Assembly: GCF_014204985.1 (NCBI RefSeq)
Contig: NZ_JACHMP010000001.1
Coordinates: 620,001 to 684,000 of the forward strand
Origin: Streptosporangium becharense
GTDB lineage: Bacteria > Actinomycetota > Actinomycetes > Streptosporangiales > Streptosporangiaceae
Reading direction: 5' to 3'
Length of the DNA: 64,000 nucleotides
Part shown: positions 1 to 8,273 of the stretch, one piece after another
Numbering within the stretch: the stretch's first letter is position 1
How the letters are laid out: the number at the start of each line of letters is the position of its first letter
Position numbers and translations under genes: made by a program
Notes under the pieces: model-generated
The model's input: the letters and a program-made list of their open reading frames with translations, nothing else
Told to the model about the DNA's origin: nothing
Databases searched by the model: none

Positions 1-312
1 CGACGGCGACCGGATCGTGAGGCGAAGGCCACCGGCACGCGGGACCTTCGACCCGCCCTGCCCGCACCTGTGCCCGCTCTGTCGGACCCCGCCCTGTCTG
101 TGTCGTCTCGTATGTGCCGTCCTTTCTGTGCCGTTCTACGCCTGCTCTGCCCGCGTCTGGTCCGCGCGTGCCCGGTCCCGGCGGCCCTGCGTGGGCCCCG
201 TTCCACCGGTGCCCGGCGTCGGCGCTCCAGCGGCGTCCGGTGCCGGCGCTCCGCCAATACTCCGGCGGTGCCCGGTGCCGGCGCTCCGCCGACGCTCCGT
301 CGACATCTGGAG
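1..312. other. Intergenic segment at window edge, low-complexity
   Basis: No convincing gene. The stretch holds a DevR-like half-palindrome at 41-54 and, from about 190 to 300, three imperfect copies of a GC-rich unit containing GGTGCCGGCGCTCC. The open frames here lack a ribosome binding site and their composition follows the repeats, so I do not call them. The nitroreductase gene ends at 313. Confidence 0.5.
41..54. promoter_or_regulatory. Possible DevR/DosR box
   Basis: GGGAC-CTTC-GACCC: the left arm is a perfect DosR arm and the right arm has one change from GTCCC. It could serve a leftward gene beyond the window edge. Weaker than the other boxes described here. Confidence 0.4.
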
Positions 313-1305
313 TCAGCGTTCCTCCAGGATCTCCGAGATCGGCCGCCGTACGCCCTTGCTCTGGTCGAAGGTCACTCCCAGCCGCATGATCATCTGGGGG
401 TACTCGTCCGAGCACACCTCCTGCCGCAGGAACTCCCGCAGGTGGAACATCTCCAGCGCCTGGGTGTGGAAGGCCGCGCTGACCCCGTACGCCGAGGCGT
501 GCAGCAGCACGCGCTGCAACGCCTGACCGGCGGTGATCCAGTCTTTCCTGGAGTCCGTCACCGTGGTCAGGATCGCCACCAGGCCGGTGGAGGTGGAGAA
601 GAACTGGTCGGCACCGCTGCCCCACGGGTGGCCGTGCGCGTAGTCGCGCTGGGCGAAGTGCGGGCGGGTCCTTCTGGGCTCGCGAGGGTAGCCCTGCGCC
701 GGGACGCCGTCGCCGCGCGGGCTTCCGGGAGGCTGGGCCCAGCGGATCACCTCCAGGGTGAGCAGCCGGTCGGCCCCCTGCGCGTCCTGGGCCGCGCAGG
801 TGAGCGCGGCCACCACCCGGACGGCGGCCTCGGAGCGGACCGGTGTCAGGCGCGCTCCCTCGGCGCCCGCCTGCGCCACCAGCTCGTCGGCGAGCCGGTC
901 GGGCACCGGCAGGTCGGTGAACCCGGCCCGGTGGGTGCGGCGGTGCTCGATCTCGGCGTACAGCAGCCGGGTGTGCTCGTCGGCGGTGACGGCCGGTCCC
1001 ACGCGCACCGTCGCCAGCAGGGCGGGGCGGTCCGGGTCGGGCAGCACGCGCGTCCGCGGTTCGTACCCCAGCTTGCGCAGCGCGAGCCGCAGATTCATCA
1101 GGGCCGCGCCGCAGCTGATCAGGAGCTCGCGTCCCGCGGGGTCGCCGACCCGCAGCTTCCGCTCACTGTCGGCGCGCAGGGCGATCTCGTCACCGTCGAC
1201 GGCGAAGGTCCATGGCTGGGTGTTGTGCACCGACGGCGCCCACCGGGCGGCCTGCACCGCCGTCCTGATCGCCGCGGTGATCTCCTGGGTCGTTCGGGTG
1301 GTCAT
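313..1305 (-). CDS. Acg-like FMN-binding nitroreductase family protein
   Basis: A 330-residue protein of the nitroreductase superfamily. The N-terminal stretch AARWAPSVHNTQPWTF is the typical FMN/substrate motif of the Acg branch, whose mycobacterial members (Rv2032, Rv3127, Rv3131) are DosR-regulon proteins. It probably binds FMN and reduces or sequesters a flavin or nitro/quinone substrate in the cytoplasm; the substrate is unknown. The ATG at 1305 is chosen over the upstream start at 1368 because GGAGGTGGAGCC precedes it and its ATGA overlaps the stop of the CBS-BON gene, so the two are translationally coupled. Family assignment is firm; the physiological role is inferred. Confidence 0.85.
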   Translation of the reverse strand: MTTRTTQEITAAIRTAVQAARWAPSVHNTQPWTFAVDGDEIALRADSERKLRVGDPAGRELLISCGAALMNLRLALRKLGYEPRTRVLPDPDRPALLATVRVGPAVTADEHTRLLYAEIEHRRTHRAGFTDLPVPDRLADELVAQAGAEGARLTPVRSEAAVRVVAALTCAAQDAQGADRLLTLEVIRWAQPPGSPRGDGVPAQGYPREPRRTRPHFAQRDYAHGHPWGSGADQFFSTSTGLVAILTTVTDSRKDWITAGQALQRVLLHASAYGVSAAFHTQALEMFHLREFLRQEVCSDEYPQMIMRLGVTFDQSKGVRRPISEILEER

Positions 1306-1994
1306 GGCTCCACCTCCGTCATGGATGTCACGGACACGAGAGGCTGAACCCGGGCCAGGTCGTCGCATCGGTGGGTCAGGTGGTTCTCGACGTCGAGGAC
1401 GCCGTCTATCCCGCGGACGGCCGCGACCAGAAGCGAGCTCTGCGAATGCAGTCCTACCCTGCCCGACAGGGTCAGCACCCCTTCTTCGACCCGGGTGGCC
1501 AGTTCGCTCCGGTCGACGCCCAGGCGGTCGCAGAGCGCGGTGACCTCACGGTCGATCTCCGTCGCGGGGCGGACGAAGACCTTGAGCAGGTCGCTCCGGC
1601 GGACCGCACCGACCAGGCGCCCGGTGACCGCGTCGATCACGGGAAGCTGCTTGATCCGGTGCCGACGCATCATCCGGGCCGCGTCCCGGACGGGAGTGCC
1701 CCGCGTGACGGTGATCGCGGGAGCGGTCATGATCTCTCCCGCCGTGGTGCCCGCCGCCTTGCGGCGTTCCTCGCGCTTCCTGCGACCGGCGAAGACGGCA
1801 CCCGCGTGCATGCGCAGCTCGGTCTCCTTGAGCAGCAGGTCGTCCTCGGAGACCACGCCGATGGGCCGTCCGTCGGCGTCCACGACGGTGACCGCGCCGA
1901 CCTCGAAGCGCCGCATGGCGTCGACGACCTCGATGAACGACGTCTCCGGCCGGACCGCGACCGCCACGGAGCCCATGACATCCTTGACCTTCAT
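1302..1994 (-). CDS. CBS domain pair with C-terminal BON domain
   Basis: A 230-residue cytoplasmic protein. Residues about 1-60 and 90-150 form two CBS motifs (starting MKVKDVMGSVAVAV and EIMTAPAITVTRGTP), which usually bind adenine nucleotides. Residues about 165-215 form a BON-like domain (LATRVEEGVLTLSGRV). CBS-BON proteins are common in actinobacterial stress islands. The ATG at 1994 is preceded by GGAGGT at proper spacing, which rules out the much longer open frame running through the upstream gene. It is first in an operon with the Acg-like gene, and a DevR-type palindrome lies about 100 bp upstream (2093-2106). Confidence 0.85.
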   Translation of the reverse strand: MKVKDVMGSVAVAVRPETSFIEVVDAMRRFEVGAVTVVDADGRPIGVVSEDDLLLKETELRMHAGAVFAGRRKREERRKAAGTTAGEIMTAPAITVTRGTPVRDAARMMRRHRIKQLPVIDAVTGRLVGAVRRSDLLKVFVRPATEIDREVTALCDRLGVDRSELATRVEEGVLTLSGRVGLHSQSSLLVAAVRGIDGVLDVENHLTHRCDDLARVQPLVSVTSMTEVEP

Positions 1995-2092
1995 CGAATA
2001 CCTCCAGCGCGGAGACCCCCGGCTCGGCCGTGGGGAGGAAGCCGGAAAGGACCTTCTCCCCCGAGGATCCCCCGGCGGGCACGAGGGCGTCA

Positions 2093-2106
2093 GCGACGAA
2101 AGTCCC
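2093..2106. promoter_or_regulatory. DevR/DosR-type box upstream of CBS-BON/Acg operon
   Basis: GCGAC-GAAA-GTCCC followed by CGA. The right half matches the known DosR consensus (AGTCCCSAA) closely; the left arm has one mismatch. It is 99 bp upstream of the start codon at 1994, in the intergenic gap. Confidence 0.6.
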
Positions 2107-2203
2107 CGATGGAGGGGTCCATGGTCTGCTCCGCGCACCGGGACTCCGGCGGCCCGGCGAGCGGGCGGCTCCGCGCGCCGGGATTCCGCGTGTCCGGCCG
2201 GCC

Positions 2204-3100
2204 TCACCCCCGGGGGGGCACCACGGCGACGGGGCAGTGCGCGTGGTGCAGCACGCCGTGGCTCACCGAGCCGAGGACCGCCGAGCCGAGCCGGCCCATT
2301 CCCCGTGACCCGACGACGACCAGGTCCGCCCTGTCGGACGCCTCGCAGAGAGCGGCGACGGGGTGCCCGCAGACCGCCGTCTCCTCGACCTCGACCCCGG
2401 GGAACTTCTCCCGCCAGGGGGCCACCGTGTCCGTCGTGACCCGCTGCCCGGCCTCGAAGAGATCCTCGGAGAACGGCGGGTAGACGGGGGCGTACAGGCC
2501 GACGACGGGCATCTGCCAGGTGTGGACGGCGTGCAGCCGGGCACCGCGCCGGGCGGCCTCGGTGAAGGCGTACTCCAGCGTCACCGCCGAGTGGGCCGAG
2601 CCGTCGAAGCCGACGACGACCTCCCCGTGCGGCCGCTCCGGCTCTCCCCCGATGGCCTCCCCGCGCCTGTGCCCCCGCTCTCCCCGGACGACCACGACCG
2701 GGACGGTCACGTGCCCGGCCAGGGTGAGGGAGACCGAGCCGAGCAGCAGCCCGGTGAACCCACCCAGCCCGCGGCTGCCCACCACGACCTGCTCGGCGTC
2801 CGCGGCCTGGCGTCGCAGCACCTCGGCCGCCCGGCCCGGCTCCAGCGCGGTCTCCACCGTCAGGCCCGGGACCCGCCGGCGGGCCGTCTCGGTCGCGGCG
2901 TCCAGCACCTCCCGGTAGTGCTCGGTCACCGAGTCGCGGAACCCGGGCGGGGTCTGGAGCGGGATGTCGTAGGTCCACGGCTCGCACGCGTGGACGATCC
3001 TCAGCGCGCAGCCGCGCCGCGCCGCGTCGTCGGCGGCCCATTCGACCGCCCGCTGCGACGACGGTGAGCCGTCAACGCCCACCACCACATGCGCTGTCAT
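2204..3100 (-). CDS. Tandem universal stress protein (two UspA domains)
   Basis: A 298-residue protein with two UspA domains. Domain 1 starts VVVGVDGSPSSQRAVEWA and contains the ATP-loop motif VVGSRGLGGFTGLLLGSVS. Domain 2 starts VVVGFDGSAHSAVTLEYA and has VVGSRGMGRLGSAVLGSVS. Both keep the G-2x-G-9x-G-S/T type nucleotide loop. Tandem ATP-binding Usps of this kind (for example mycobacterial Rv2623) are DosR-regulon members linked to slow growth. The ATG at 3100 has GAGGAGGT upstream. A palindromic box lies at 3253-3266. The exact function in this organism is unknown. Confidence 0.9.
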   Translation of the reverse strand: MTAHVVVGVDGSPSSQRAVEWAADDAARRGCALRIVHACEPWTYDIPLQTPPGFRDSVTEHYREVLDAATETARRRVPGLTVETALEPGRAAEVLRRQAADAEQVVVGSRGLGGFTGLLLGSVSLTLAGHVTVPVVVVRGERGHRRGEAIGGEPERPHGEVVVGFDGSAHSAVTLEYAFTEAARRGARLHAVHTWQMPVVGLYAPVYPPFSEDLFEAGQRVTTDTVAPWREKFPGVEVEETAVCGHPVAALCEASDRADLVVVGSRGMGRLGSAVLGSVSHGVLHHAHCPVAVVPPRG

Positions 3101-3252
3101 CTCGACCTCCTCGGTTTCTCTCTCCATTCGACCACCTGCCCGCGTGTTCCGCAGCGGCCGGAGGGGCCGTTCACCTGGGACTTCATGCATCCGGGGCTTC
3201 GGAAGGGGGCAGGCGGGACGCGTCGCCCCCCGGACACCGCCAGGACGCCCCC

Positions 3253-3266
3253 GGGACACCGGTCCG
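3253..3266. promoter_or_regulatory. DevR/DosR-type box upstream of tandem Usp gene
   Basis: GGGAC-ACCG-GTCCG, one mismatch in the right arm. It lies 153 bp upstream of the start at 3100, between the two Usp genes. Confidence 0.5.
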
Positions 3267-3273
3267 GCGCGAA

Positions 3274-3301
3274 GACGCCCGCGGCCGAAGCCGCGGGCGT
3301 C
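3274..3301 (-). terminator. GC-rich hairpin after second Usp gene
   Basis: GACGCCCGCGGC and GCCGCGGGCGTC form a perfect 12-bp stem around a CGAA tetraloop, two bases past the stop codon of the Usp gene ending at 3304. There is no U-tract, as is common in high-GC actinomycetes. Confidence 0.7.
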
Positions 3302-3303
3302 CG

Positions 3304-4200
3304 TCACGACCGGACCACGGCCACCGGGCAGCGCGCGTGGTGCAGGACACCGCGGCTGACCGACCCGAGCAACGCCGCTCCGATCAACCCCCTGCCCCGC
3401 GAGCCCACGACGACCAGGTCGGCCCGGCCCGAGGCGTCGGTGAGGGCGTCGACGGGGTGCCCGCTCCGGACGTCGTCCACCACCGTCACCCCGGGATACT
3501 TCTCCCGCCACGCCTGGAGGCGTTCCCTGACCACCTCGTGTTGTGCCCGGCGGATCTCGTCCATGTCGTAGACGACCTCCGGTGCGAAGGCGTGCACGGG
3601 CAACTGCCAGGCGTGGACGGCGCGCAGGACACACCCGCGCAACCGGGCCTGCTCGAAGGCGTAGGCCAGGGCGGGCTCGGACTCGGTGGAGTCGTCGACG
3701 CCGACGACGACCTCCCGGCGCGCCTCCTCGCCTCCGGGACGGACGACGACCACCGGGCCGTGGGCATGCCCGGCCACGTGCGTGCTGACCGAGCCGAGCA
3801 GTGCCCCCGCGAAGCCGCCAAGCCCCCTGCTGCCGAGTACGGTCTCGGCGGCGGCGTCGGCCTCCCGGCGCAGGATGCCGGTGAGCGACCCCTCGATCAG
3901 CTCGGTGCTCACCTCGACCGACGGCTGGCGCGCCCGGACCGTCCGCTCGGCTTCGAGCAGCACCTCACGGCCGCGCTCGACCATCATCCTCGGCAGGTCG
4001 GGGACGGCGAAGCGCGGGGTGTCGTACGGGCCGCGTTCGACGACGTGCACGATCCGCAGCGGCAGCCGCCGCCGGAAGGCGTCGTCCGCGGCCCACCTGA
4101 CCGCTCTGGTCGCGTCGTCCGAGCCGTCCACCGCCACGACGATCGGCGGGGAGCCTTCGGACGGATCCGGAACCGTCCGGCCGGTGTTCGTCGAAGACAT
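3304..4200 (-). CDS. Tandem universal stress protein (two UspA domains)
   Basis: A 298-residue paralogue of the gene ending at 2204, the same length and two-domain layout: domain 1 begins IVVAVDGSDDATRAVRWA with loop VLGSRGLGGFAGALLGSVS, domain 2 begins VVVGVDDSTESEPALAYA with loop VVGSRGRGLIGAALLGSVS. The first loop has T-V-L-G-S where V-V-V-G-S is usual, a conservative change. Predicted ATP-binding cytoplasmic stress protein. The ATG at 4200 is preceded by GGAGGA. It follows the single-domain Usp gene by 62 bp, so the two may be co-transcribed. A perfect hairpin directly follows the stop. Confidence 0.9.
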   Translation of the reverse strand: MSSTNTGRTVPDPSEGSPPIVVAVDGSDDATRAVRWAADDAFRRRLPLRIVHVVERGPYDTPRFAVPDLPRMMVERGREVLLEAERTVRARQPSVEVSTELIEGSLTGILRREADAAAETVLGSRGLGGFAGALLGSVSTHVAGHAHGPVVVVRPGGEEARREVVVGVDDSTESEPALAYAFEQARLRGCVLRAVHAWQLPVHAFAPEVVYDMDEIRRAQHEVVRERLQAWREKYPGVTVVDDVRSGHPVDALTDASGRADLVVVGSRGRGLIGAALLGSVSRGVLHHARCPVAVVRS

Positions 4201-4262
4201 GTCTTCCTCCTGGCGTGCGCTGTGGGTGGGGGGTAGGGATGGGGAACGGCTTCGGCGGCCGG

Positions 4263-4793
4263 TCACGCGTAGGCCGGATGCGCCGTTCCGAGCGGGGAAC
4301 CGTCCGGGTCCTGCGGGTTCGGCGGGGCCATGTCGGCCGGCCGGCCGACATGGCCGGGGGACACGGCGACCGTCGGGCAGGGGGCGAGGGCGAGACAGGA
4401 GCGCAGGGTCGCGCCCGTGTACGCGGCGGCGCCCACCGGGCGGCACCCCAGGACCAGGAGATCGGCCTCCGCGGCATGACGGAGCAACGCCAGGGAGGCC
4501 CTCTCCCGGCAGACCAGCGAACGCACCGGGACCTCGGGGTACTCCTCGCCGACCGCCGCCACCGCCGCCGCCGCGACGGCCTCGGCGTCCGCCCGCAGGG
4601 CGGTCTCCTCGGCGAGCGCCGCGGGAGAGACGTACGGCGCCCGGCGCCCGAGCAGGTCGCCCCACGCGTGCAGGACGACCAGCTCCGCACCGGTGACCCG
4701 GGCGTGCCGCCCGGCCCACGTCAACGCCGCCCGCGCGGCGGCCGAGTCGTCGACACCGACCATGATGCGGAGCCGTGCTTCTGGGTACGTCAT
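4263..4793 (-). CDS. Single-domain universal stress protein
   Basis: A 176-residue protein with one UspA domain (IMVGVDDSAAARAALTWA at the start). The C-terminal loop reads LVLGCRPVGAAAYTGATLRS, a degenerate version of the ATP-binding G-2x-G-9x-G-S motif, so nucleotide binding is less certain than for its two tandem neighbours. About 30 residues follow the domain (PADMAPPNPQDPDG), probably disordered. The ATG at 4793 follows GGGGAG; an upstream in-frame extension lacks a ribosome binding site. Likely first gene of a Usp operon reading leftward from the shared control region at 4794-5324. Confidence 0.85.
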   Translation of the reverse strand: MTYPEARLRIMVGVDDSAAARAALTWAGRHARVTGAELVVLHAWGDLLGRRAPYVSPAALAEETALRADAEAVAAAAVAAVGEEYPEVPVRSLVCRERASLALLRHAAEADLLVLGCRPVGAAAYTGATLRSCLALAPCPTVAVSPGHVGRPADMAPPNPQDPDGSPLGTAHPAYA

Positions 4794-4953
4794 GGTGTTC
4801 TCCCCTGTCCGTCCGGTGAGTTCCGGCGGGGGCGGCGCGGCCACCGGTCCTCGCGGAGCCCCTGACACCGTCCACCTCCTGCTTTCCCGAGCTGTCACTT
4901 CCAGCATCGGCGGGACGGTCCCGGTGGGACAGGGGCACAGGGCCCTCGGGTGT

Positions 4954-4967
4954 GGGACCTTCGGCAC
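4954..4967. promoter_or_regulatory. Partial DevR/DosR-type box
   Basis: GGGAC-CTTC-GGCAC: perfect left arm, degraded right arm. It sits 161 bp upstream of the Usp start at 4793. Nearby at 4909-4919 GGGACGGTCCC has both arms but the wrong spacing. Confidence 0.35.
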
Positions 4968-4990
4968 CGTGACACCGCGGCCGCGGCCGG

Positions 4991-5053
4991 CACGGCGAAC
5001 ACGGCGGACACGGCGGACACGGCGGACACGGCGGACACGGCGGACACGGCGGT
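4991..5053. repeat. 9-bp tandem repeat array (CACGGCGGA)n
   Basis: Seven consecutive 9-bp units, CACGGCGGA with small changes in the first and last copies. A related array, (CACGCCGGA)n, lies at 31448-31519 upstream of devR. Both are in promoter regions that carry DevR-type boxes. Confidence 0.9.
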
Positions 5054-5253
5054 CCTCATGGCCGGGTCCGGCACGACGGACACGGCAGGCACGGAGATCC
5101 TCGCGGCCGGGTGGTCACGGTGACCACGGCGGCCCGCGGCCGGTGACCACGGCGGCCCGGCGGTCCGACATCCGGAGCCCCCGAGCCCCGAGCCCCGAGC
5201 CCCGAGCCCCGAGCCCCGACAAGCCGAGTCAGGGGATGGTGTCGGCCTTGTCA

Positions 5254-5267
5254 AGGACTTTGGTCCC
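5254..5267. promoter_or_regulatory. DevR/DosR-type box upstream of PNPOx-like gene
   Basis: AGGAC-TTTG-GTCCC followed by T: the right arm is perfect, the left arm has one change, and the centre is AT-rich as in the known consensus. It lies 57 bp upstream of the ATG at 5325. Confidence 0.65.
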
Positions 5268-5324
5268 TAGCGGCAGGTGCCGCCGGGCATGACAGAGTGA
5301 ACCCGTGAAACGGGGCGGGGTGGC

Positions 5325-5759
5325 ATGAGCGAGCGGACGATGGAGAAGATCCCGCGAGAGGAGTCGCTCCGCCTGCTCGCCGGCACGGCGATGGGGCGGG
5401 TGGTGTTCACCCTGCACGCGCTCCCGGCGGTCCGCCCGGTCAACCACATCGTCGACGACGGGGACATCGTCATCCGCACCCACATGGGCGCCGCCATCAC
5501 CACGGCGGTCAGCGGTCACGACACCGTGGTCGCCTACGAGGCGGACGCGATCGACCTGGACGACCACCTCGGCTGGAGCGTGGTCGTGATCGGACCGGCC
5601 CGCGTGGTGCACGACGAGCAAGAGATCACCCGCTACCGGCGGCTGCTGCGCCCGTGGGTGGCCGGGAGCATGGACCACGTGATCCGCATCCGGCCCGAAC
5701 TCGTCACCGGGTTCCGGCTGGTGGCCGCCGGCAGGGCCGAGGAGCCGGCGGACGCCTGA
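5325..5759 (+). CDS. Pyridoxamine 5'-phosphate oxidase-family protein
   Basis: A 144-residue split-barrel flavin-binding protein. The core runs from LLAGTAMGRVVFTLHALPAV through HIVDDGDIVIRTHMGAAI and VVAYEADAIDLDDHLGWSVV to HVIRIRPELVTGFRL, the usual layout of small PNPOx-like proteins that bind FMN, F420 or haem. Mycobacterial members of this family belong to the DosR regulon. The ATG at 5325 follows GGGGTGG; an internal ATG 15 bases on is possible. Located beside the Usp cluster under a strong DevR-type box. Cofactor and reaction unknown. Confidence 0.85.
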   Translation: MSERTMEKIPREESLRLLAGTAMGRVVFTLHALPAVRPVNHIVDDGDIVIRTHMGAAITTAVSGHDTVVAYEADAIDLDDHLGWSVVVIGPARVVHDEQEITRYRRLLRPWVAGSMDHVIRIRPELVTGFRLVAAGRAEEPADA

Positions 5760-5847
5760 CCCGGAGGACGCCGGAGGGTCCAGAGGGCACGGAAAGACGC
5801 GGAGGGCCGTCAGGCCGCGGAGGACTGCAGCGGGACATGCCCGCAGC

Positions 5848-7221
5848 TCAGTCCGCGTCGCGGCGGGGCGGGTAGCGCAGGATCCGGTCGTCGCCGTCGC
5901 GCACGTCGCCACGCCCGTCGGTGTTGGACGTGGTCAGCCAGAGCGCTCCGTCCGGGGCCACGGCGACCGTGCGCAGCCGGCCGTACCGGCCGGTCAGCTC
6001 AGCGCGGGGCTCGCCGGTCGCGCCGTCGCGCAGTGGCACCGCCCACAGCCGCTCTCCGCGCAGCGCCGCCACGTACAGCGTGTCACCGGCGATGGCCGCG
6101 CCGGACGGGGACGCCTCACTCGTGGACCACGTCACCAGCGGATCGGTGAACCGCCCGCCGCGGGTGTCGCCGCCACCCTCGACCTCCGGCCAGCCGTAGT
6201 TGCGGCCCGGCCGGATGAGGTTGACCTCGTCGAGGCGGTTCTGCCCGAACTCGGTGGCGAACAGCCTCCCCCGGCCGTCCCAGGCCAGCCCCTGGACGTT
6301 GCGGTGACCGAGGCTGTAGACCGGCGAGCCGGACGTGGGGTTGCCCGGCGCGGGGTCGCCCCCGGGGGTGAGCCGCAGGATCTTCCCGTTCGGCCGGGCC
6401 GGGTCCTGCGACGAGTCGCCCTCCCCGGCGTCCCCGGTGCCGGCGTACAACATGCCGTCCGGCCCGAACGCGATACGGCCGCCGTTGTGGATGGCGGCCT
6501 TGGCGATGCCGTCGAACAGCACCTCCGGGGTTCTGTCGTCGAGCCGGAAGCGCACAATCCGGTTGTCGGAGTCGGTGGTGAGGTAGGCGTACACATACCG
6601 GTCGGCGGCGTAGTCCGGTGACACCGCGAGACCGAGGAGACCGCCCTCACCGCCCGCGGCGACACCCGGCACCCGGTAGACCTCGCGGGCCTGCCCGCCG
6701 CGCGCGGGCACCCGGAGCACCCGGCCGCTGTCACGCTCGGCGACGAGCGCGTCACCTTCGGGCAGGAACGCCAGCCCCCAGGGCACCTCGATTCCGCGGG
6801 CCACCTCCTGCGCGGCACCGAGGTCGGGAGTGCCGCCCGGGGTGCCGGAGGCCCGCGGTGACATGACGGCGCCCGGGGAGGGCGGGGCGACACTCGGGGA
6901 GGACGGGGAGGACACGGTGGCGCTCGGGGCGCTCGGGGAGGGAACGGCGGCTCCCGGGGAGACCGCGACGCCGGTCTGCGGATCGGCGGCGCACCCGGCC
7001 AGGACGGTGACGAGCGCGGCGGTCAGCAGCGCGGTCCGCGTGGGGGGCGATGATGCCATGGCCCGCGCGGCGGGTGCGGCGGTCGGTGCGGCGGCCTGTA
7101 TCGCAGCCGGTGCGATGATCGATGCGATGGCCGCGCCGGCGGCCGGACCGACGGCCGGCGCGACAGCCGGACCGACGGCCGGACCGGTGACCGTGTCGGA
7201 CCGGCTCACGTTGTTTCTCAT
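5848..7221 (-). CDS. Secreted PQQ-dependent sugar dehydrogenase-like beta-propeller lipoprotein
   Basis: A 457-residue exported protein. The mature part is a six-bladed propeller of the glucose/sorbosone dehydrogenase family: EVPWGLAFLPEGDALVAERD, GGEGGLLGLAVSPDY, IHNGGRIAFGPDGMLYAGTG, YSLGHRNVQGLAWD and NYGWPEVEGG are signature segments, including the catalytic-type His in HNGG. A lipobox, VTVLAGC, is near residue 77, then a long Pro/Ser linker. The start at 7221 has AAGGAG; this gives an unusual Ala-Pro-Gly-Val-rich stretch ahead of the signal helix. The alternative ATG at 7059 would give a classic lipoprotein signal but has no ribosome binding site. Confidence 0.85.
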   Translation of the reverse strand: MRNNVSRSDTVTGPAVGPAVAPAVGPAAGAAIASIIAPAAIQAAAPTAAPAARAMASSPPTRTALLTAALVTVLAGCAADPQTGVAVSPGAAVPSPSAPSATVSSPSSPSVAPPSPGAVMSPRASGTPGGTPDLGAAQEVARGIEVPWGLAFLPEGDALVAERDSGRVLRVPARGGQAREVYRVPGVAAGGEGGLLGLAVSPDYAADRYVYAYLTTDSDNRIVRFRLDDRTPEVLFDGIAKAAIHNGGRIAFGPDGMLYAGTGDAGEGDSSQDPARPNGKILRLTPGGDPAPGNPTSGSPVYSLGHRNVQGLAWDGRGRLFATEFGQNRLDEVNLIRPGRNYGWPEVEGGGDTRGGRFTDPLVTWSTSEASPSGAAIAGDTLYVAALRGERLWAVPLRDGATGEPRAELTGRYGRLRTVAVAPDGALWLTTSNTDGRGDVRDGDDRILRYPPRRDAD

Positions 7222-7427
7222 GACTGCTCCTTCTCCGGTCTGCCCCCGGTACCCGGGCTCCCGTACCCCACCCTGCCAGCCCTGCCCCCGGCGAGGCGGC
7301 CCGTGCACGGCAGGAGATCACCGGCCCCGCACACCCGCGAGAGTCGCCGGCCCCTCGTACCACGGGGCGTCGTCCACCGGCACCGCTCCGCCAGGACCGG
7401 AAGGGAGGGCTGATCGCGGGGAAGGAC

Positions 7428-7441
7428 GGGACCTTCGTCCC
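7428..7441. promoter_or_regulatory. DevR/DosR-type box (perfect arms)
   Basis: GGGAC-CTTC-GTCCC, a perfect inverted repeat with the 4-base spacer of known DosR sites, ending 36 bp upstream of the ATG at 7478. The box before devR (31529-31542) has nearly the same distance to its ATG. Confidence 0.75.
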
Positions 7442-7477
7442 TTAGCGCGACCCCGGTGATCGGCGAAGCTGGAGGGC

Positions 7478-7885
7478 ATGAAAGTCGATTCAGCGGGACT
7501 GGACGTGCTCTCCCGTGGAGAGTGCCTCGAACTGCTGTCCTCGACGCCGATCGGGCGGATCGTCTTCACCGACCGTGCCCTCCCCGCGGTACAACCGGTC
7601 ATCTTCTGCCTGGACGGTGAGGACATCGTCATACGCACCGACGCGGGATCCAAACTGGCCGCGGCCACCCGCGACACCATCGTGGCCTTCGAAAGCGACG
7701 AGTTCGACCCCCGGACGCACGCCGGATGGTCGGTCACCGCGGTCGGGCACGCCCGCGGCGTCCACGACACCGCAGAGATCGACCGGCTGTCGGCGTTGCC
7801 ACTGGCGGCGTGGGTGCCGGGCGAACAGGACCATTTCATCGTGCTCAGCACCCAGCAGCTCTCCGGCCGCCGTCTTCGCCCCTGA
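7478..7885 (+). CDS. Pyridoxamine 5'-phosphate oxidase-family protein
   Basis: A 135-residue paralogue of the protein at 5325-5759, with the same split-barrel layout: LLSSTPIGRIVFTDRALPAV, FCLDGEDIVIRTDAGSKL, VAFESDEFDPRTHAGWSV and HFIVLSTQQLSGRRL. Probably binds a flavin-type cofactor in the cytoplasm. GGAGGG precedes the ATG with short spacing. The perfect DevR-type palindrome 36 bp upstream makes it one of the best candidates here for direct control by the devR product encoded at 31580-32239. Confidence 0.85.
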   Translation: MKVDSAGLDVLSRGECLELLSSTPIGRIVFTDRALPAVQPVIFCLDGEDIVIRTDAGSKLAAATRDTIVAFESDEFDPRTHAGWSVTAVGHARGVHDTAEIDRLSALPLAAWVPGEQDHFIVLSTQQLSGRRLRP

Positions 7886-8273
7886 AAGCCGTCTCCCCGG
7901 GCCGTGAGAGCCACTCCTTGTCCGGGTGCCTGTTCTTCTGCGGCCTCGGCGTCCGTCTACCTCCGTCCCGGCCGCCGGTCCCGCACCGGCCCTGATCTCC
8001 GTCTCCCGCGGCCCTCCGGTCACCGGTCCGGGCTCCCGCCGCCCGGATCTCCCCGCTCCGCCTCGCGCTCGGTCTCCTCGATCCCCTCCGACAGCCGTGT
8101 TTTCTCCTCCGCCCCCCATCCGCCACGGTGGGCACGCACCCTCCCGGATGCGTGCCGAGCCGAAACCACCACACGGACATTGGAGACAGGAAACCCGTGA
8201 AGCATTATTCTGCGAATAAGTTCAGGGTCCGCTACCGTAGGGGCGCCTCATAACTTTCTCAAGGAGCATGGAG
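7886..8273. other. Intergenic region upstream of lsr2
   Basis: No gene supported. The last 80 bases are noticeably A+T-richer than the surroundings and contain an inverted repeat, TTATTC-TGC-GAATAA, at 8205-8219, about 55 bp upstream of the lsr2 start. Such an A+T-rich segment fits autoregulation by Lsr2, which binds A+T-rich DNA; this is inference. Confidence 0.45.

Larger units (their letters stand above)
4794..5324. other. Divergent control region with tandem repeats
   Basis: This 531-bp gap separates the leftward Usp gene from the rightward PNPOx-like gene. It contains a partial DevR-type palindrome at 4954-4967, a 9-bp tandem array at 4991-5053, a 7-bp array (GAGCCCC) at about 5175-5219, and a strong DevR-type box at 5254-5267. 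The open frames crossing it encode only repeat-derived Ala-Val-Ser or Arg-Arg-Thr runs and are rejected. Confidence 0.6.

Noticed and set aside
4895..5254. Minus-strand open frame with Ala-Val-Ser repeats
   Set aside because: Composition comes from the 9-bp and 7-bp tandem arrays; no ribosome binding site and no homology that I recognise.
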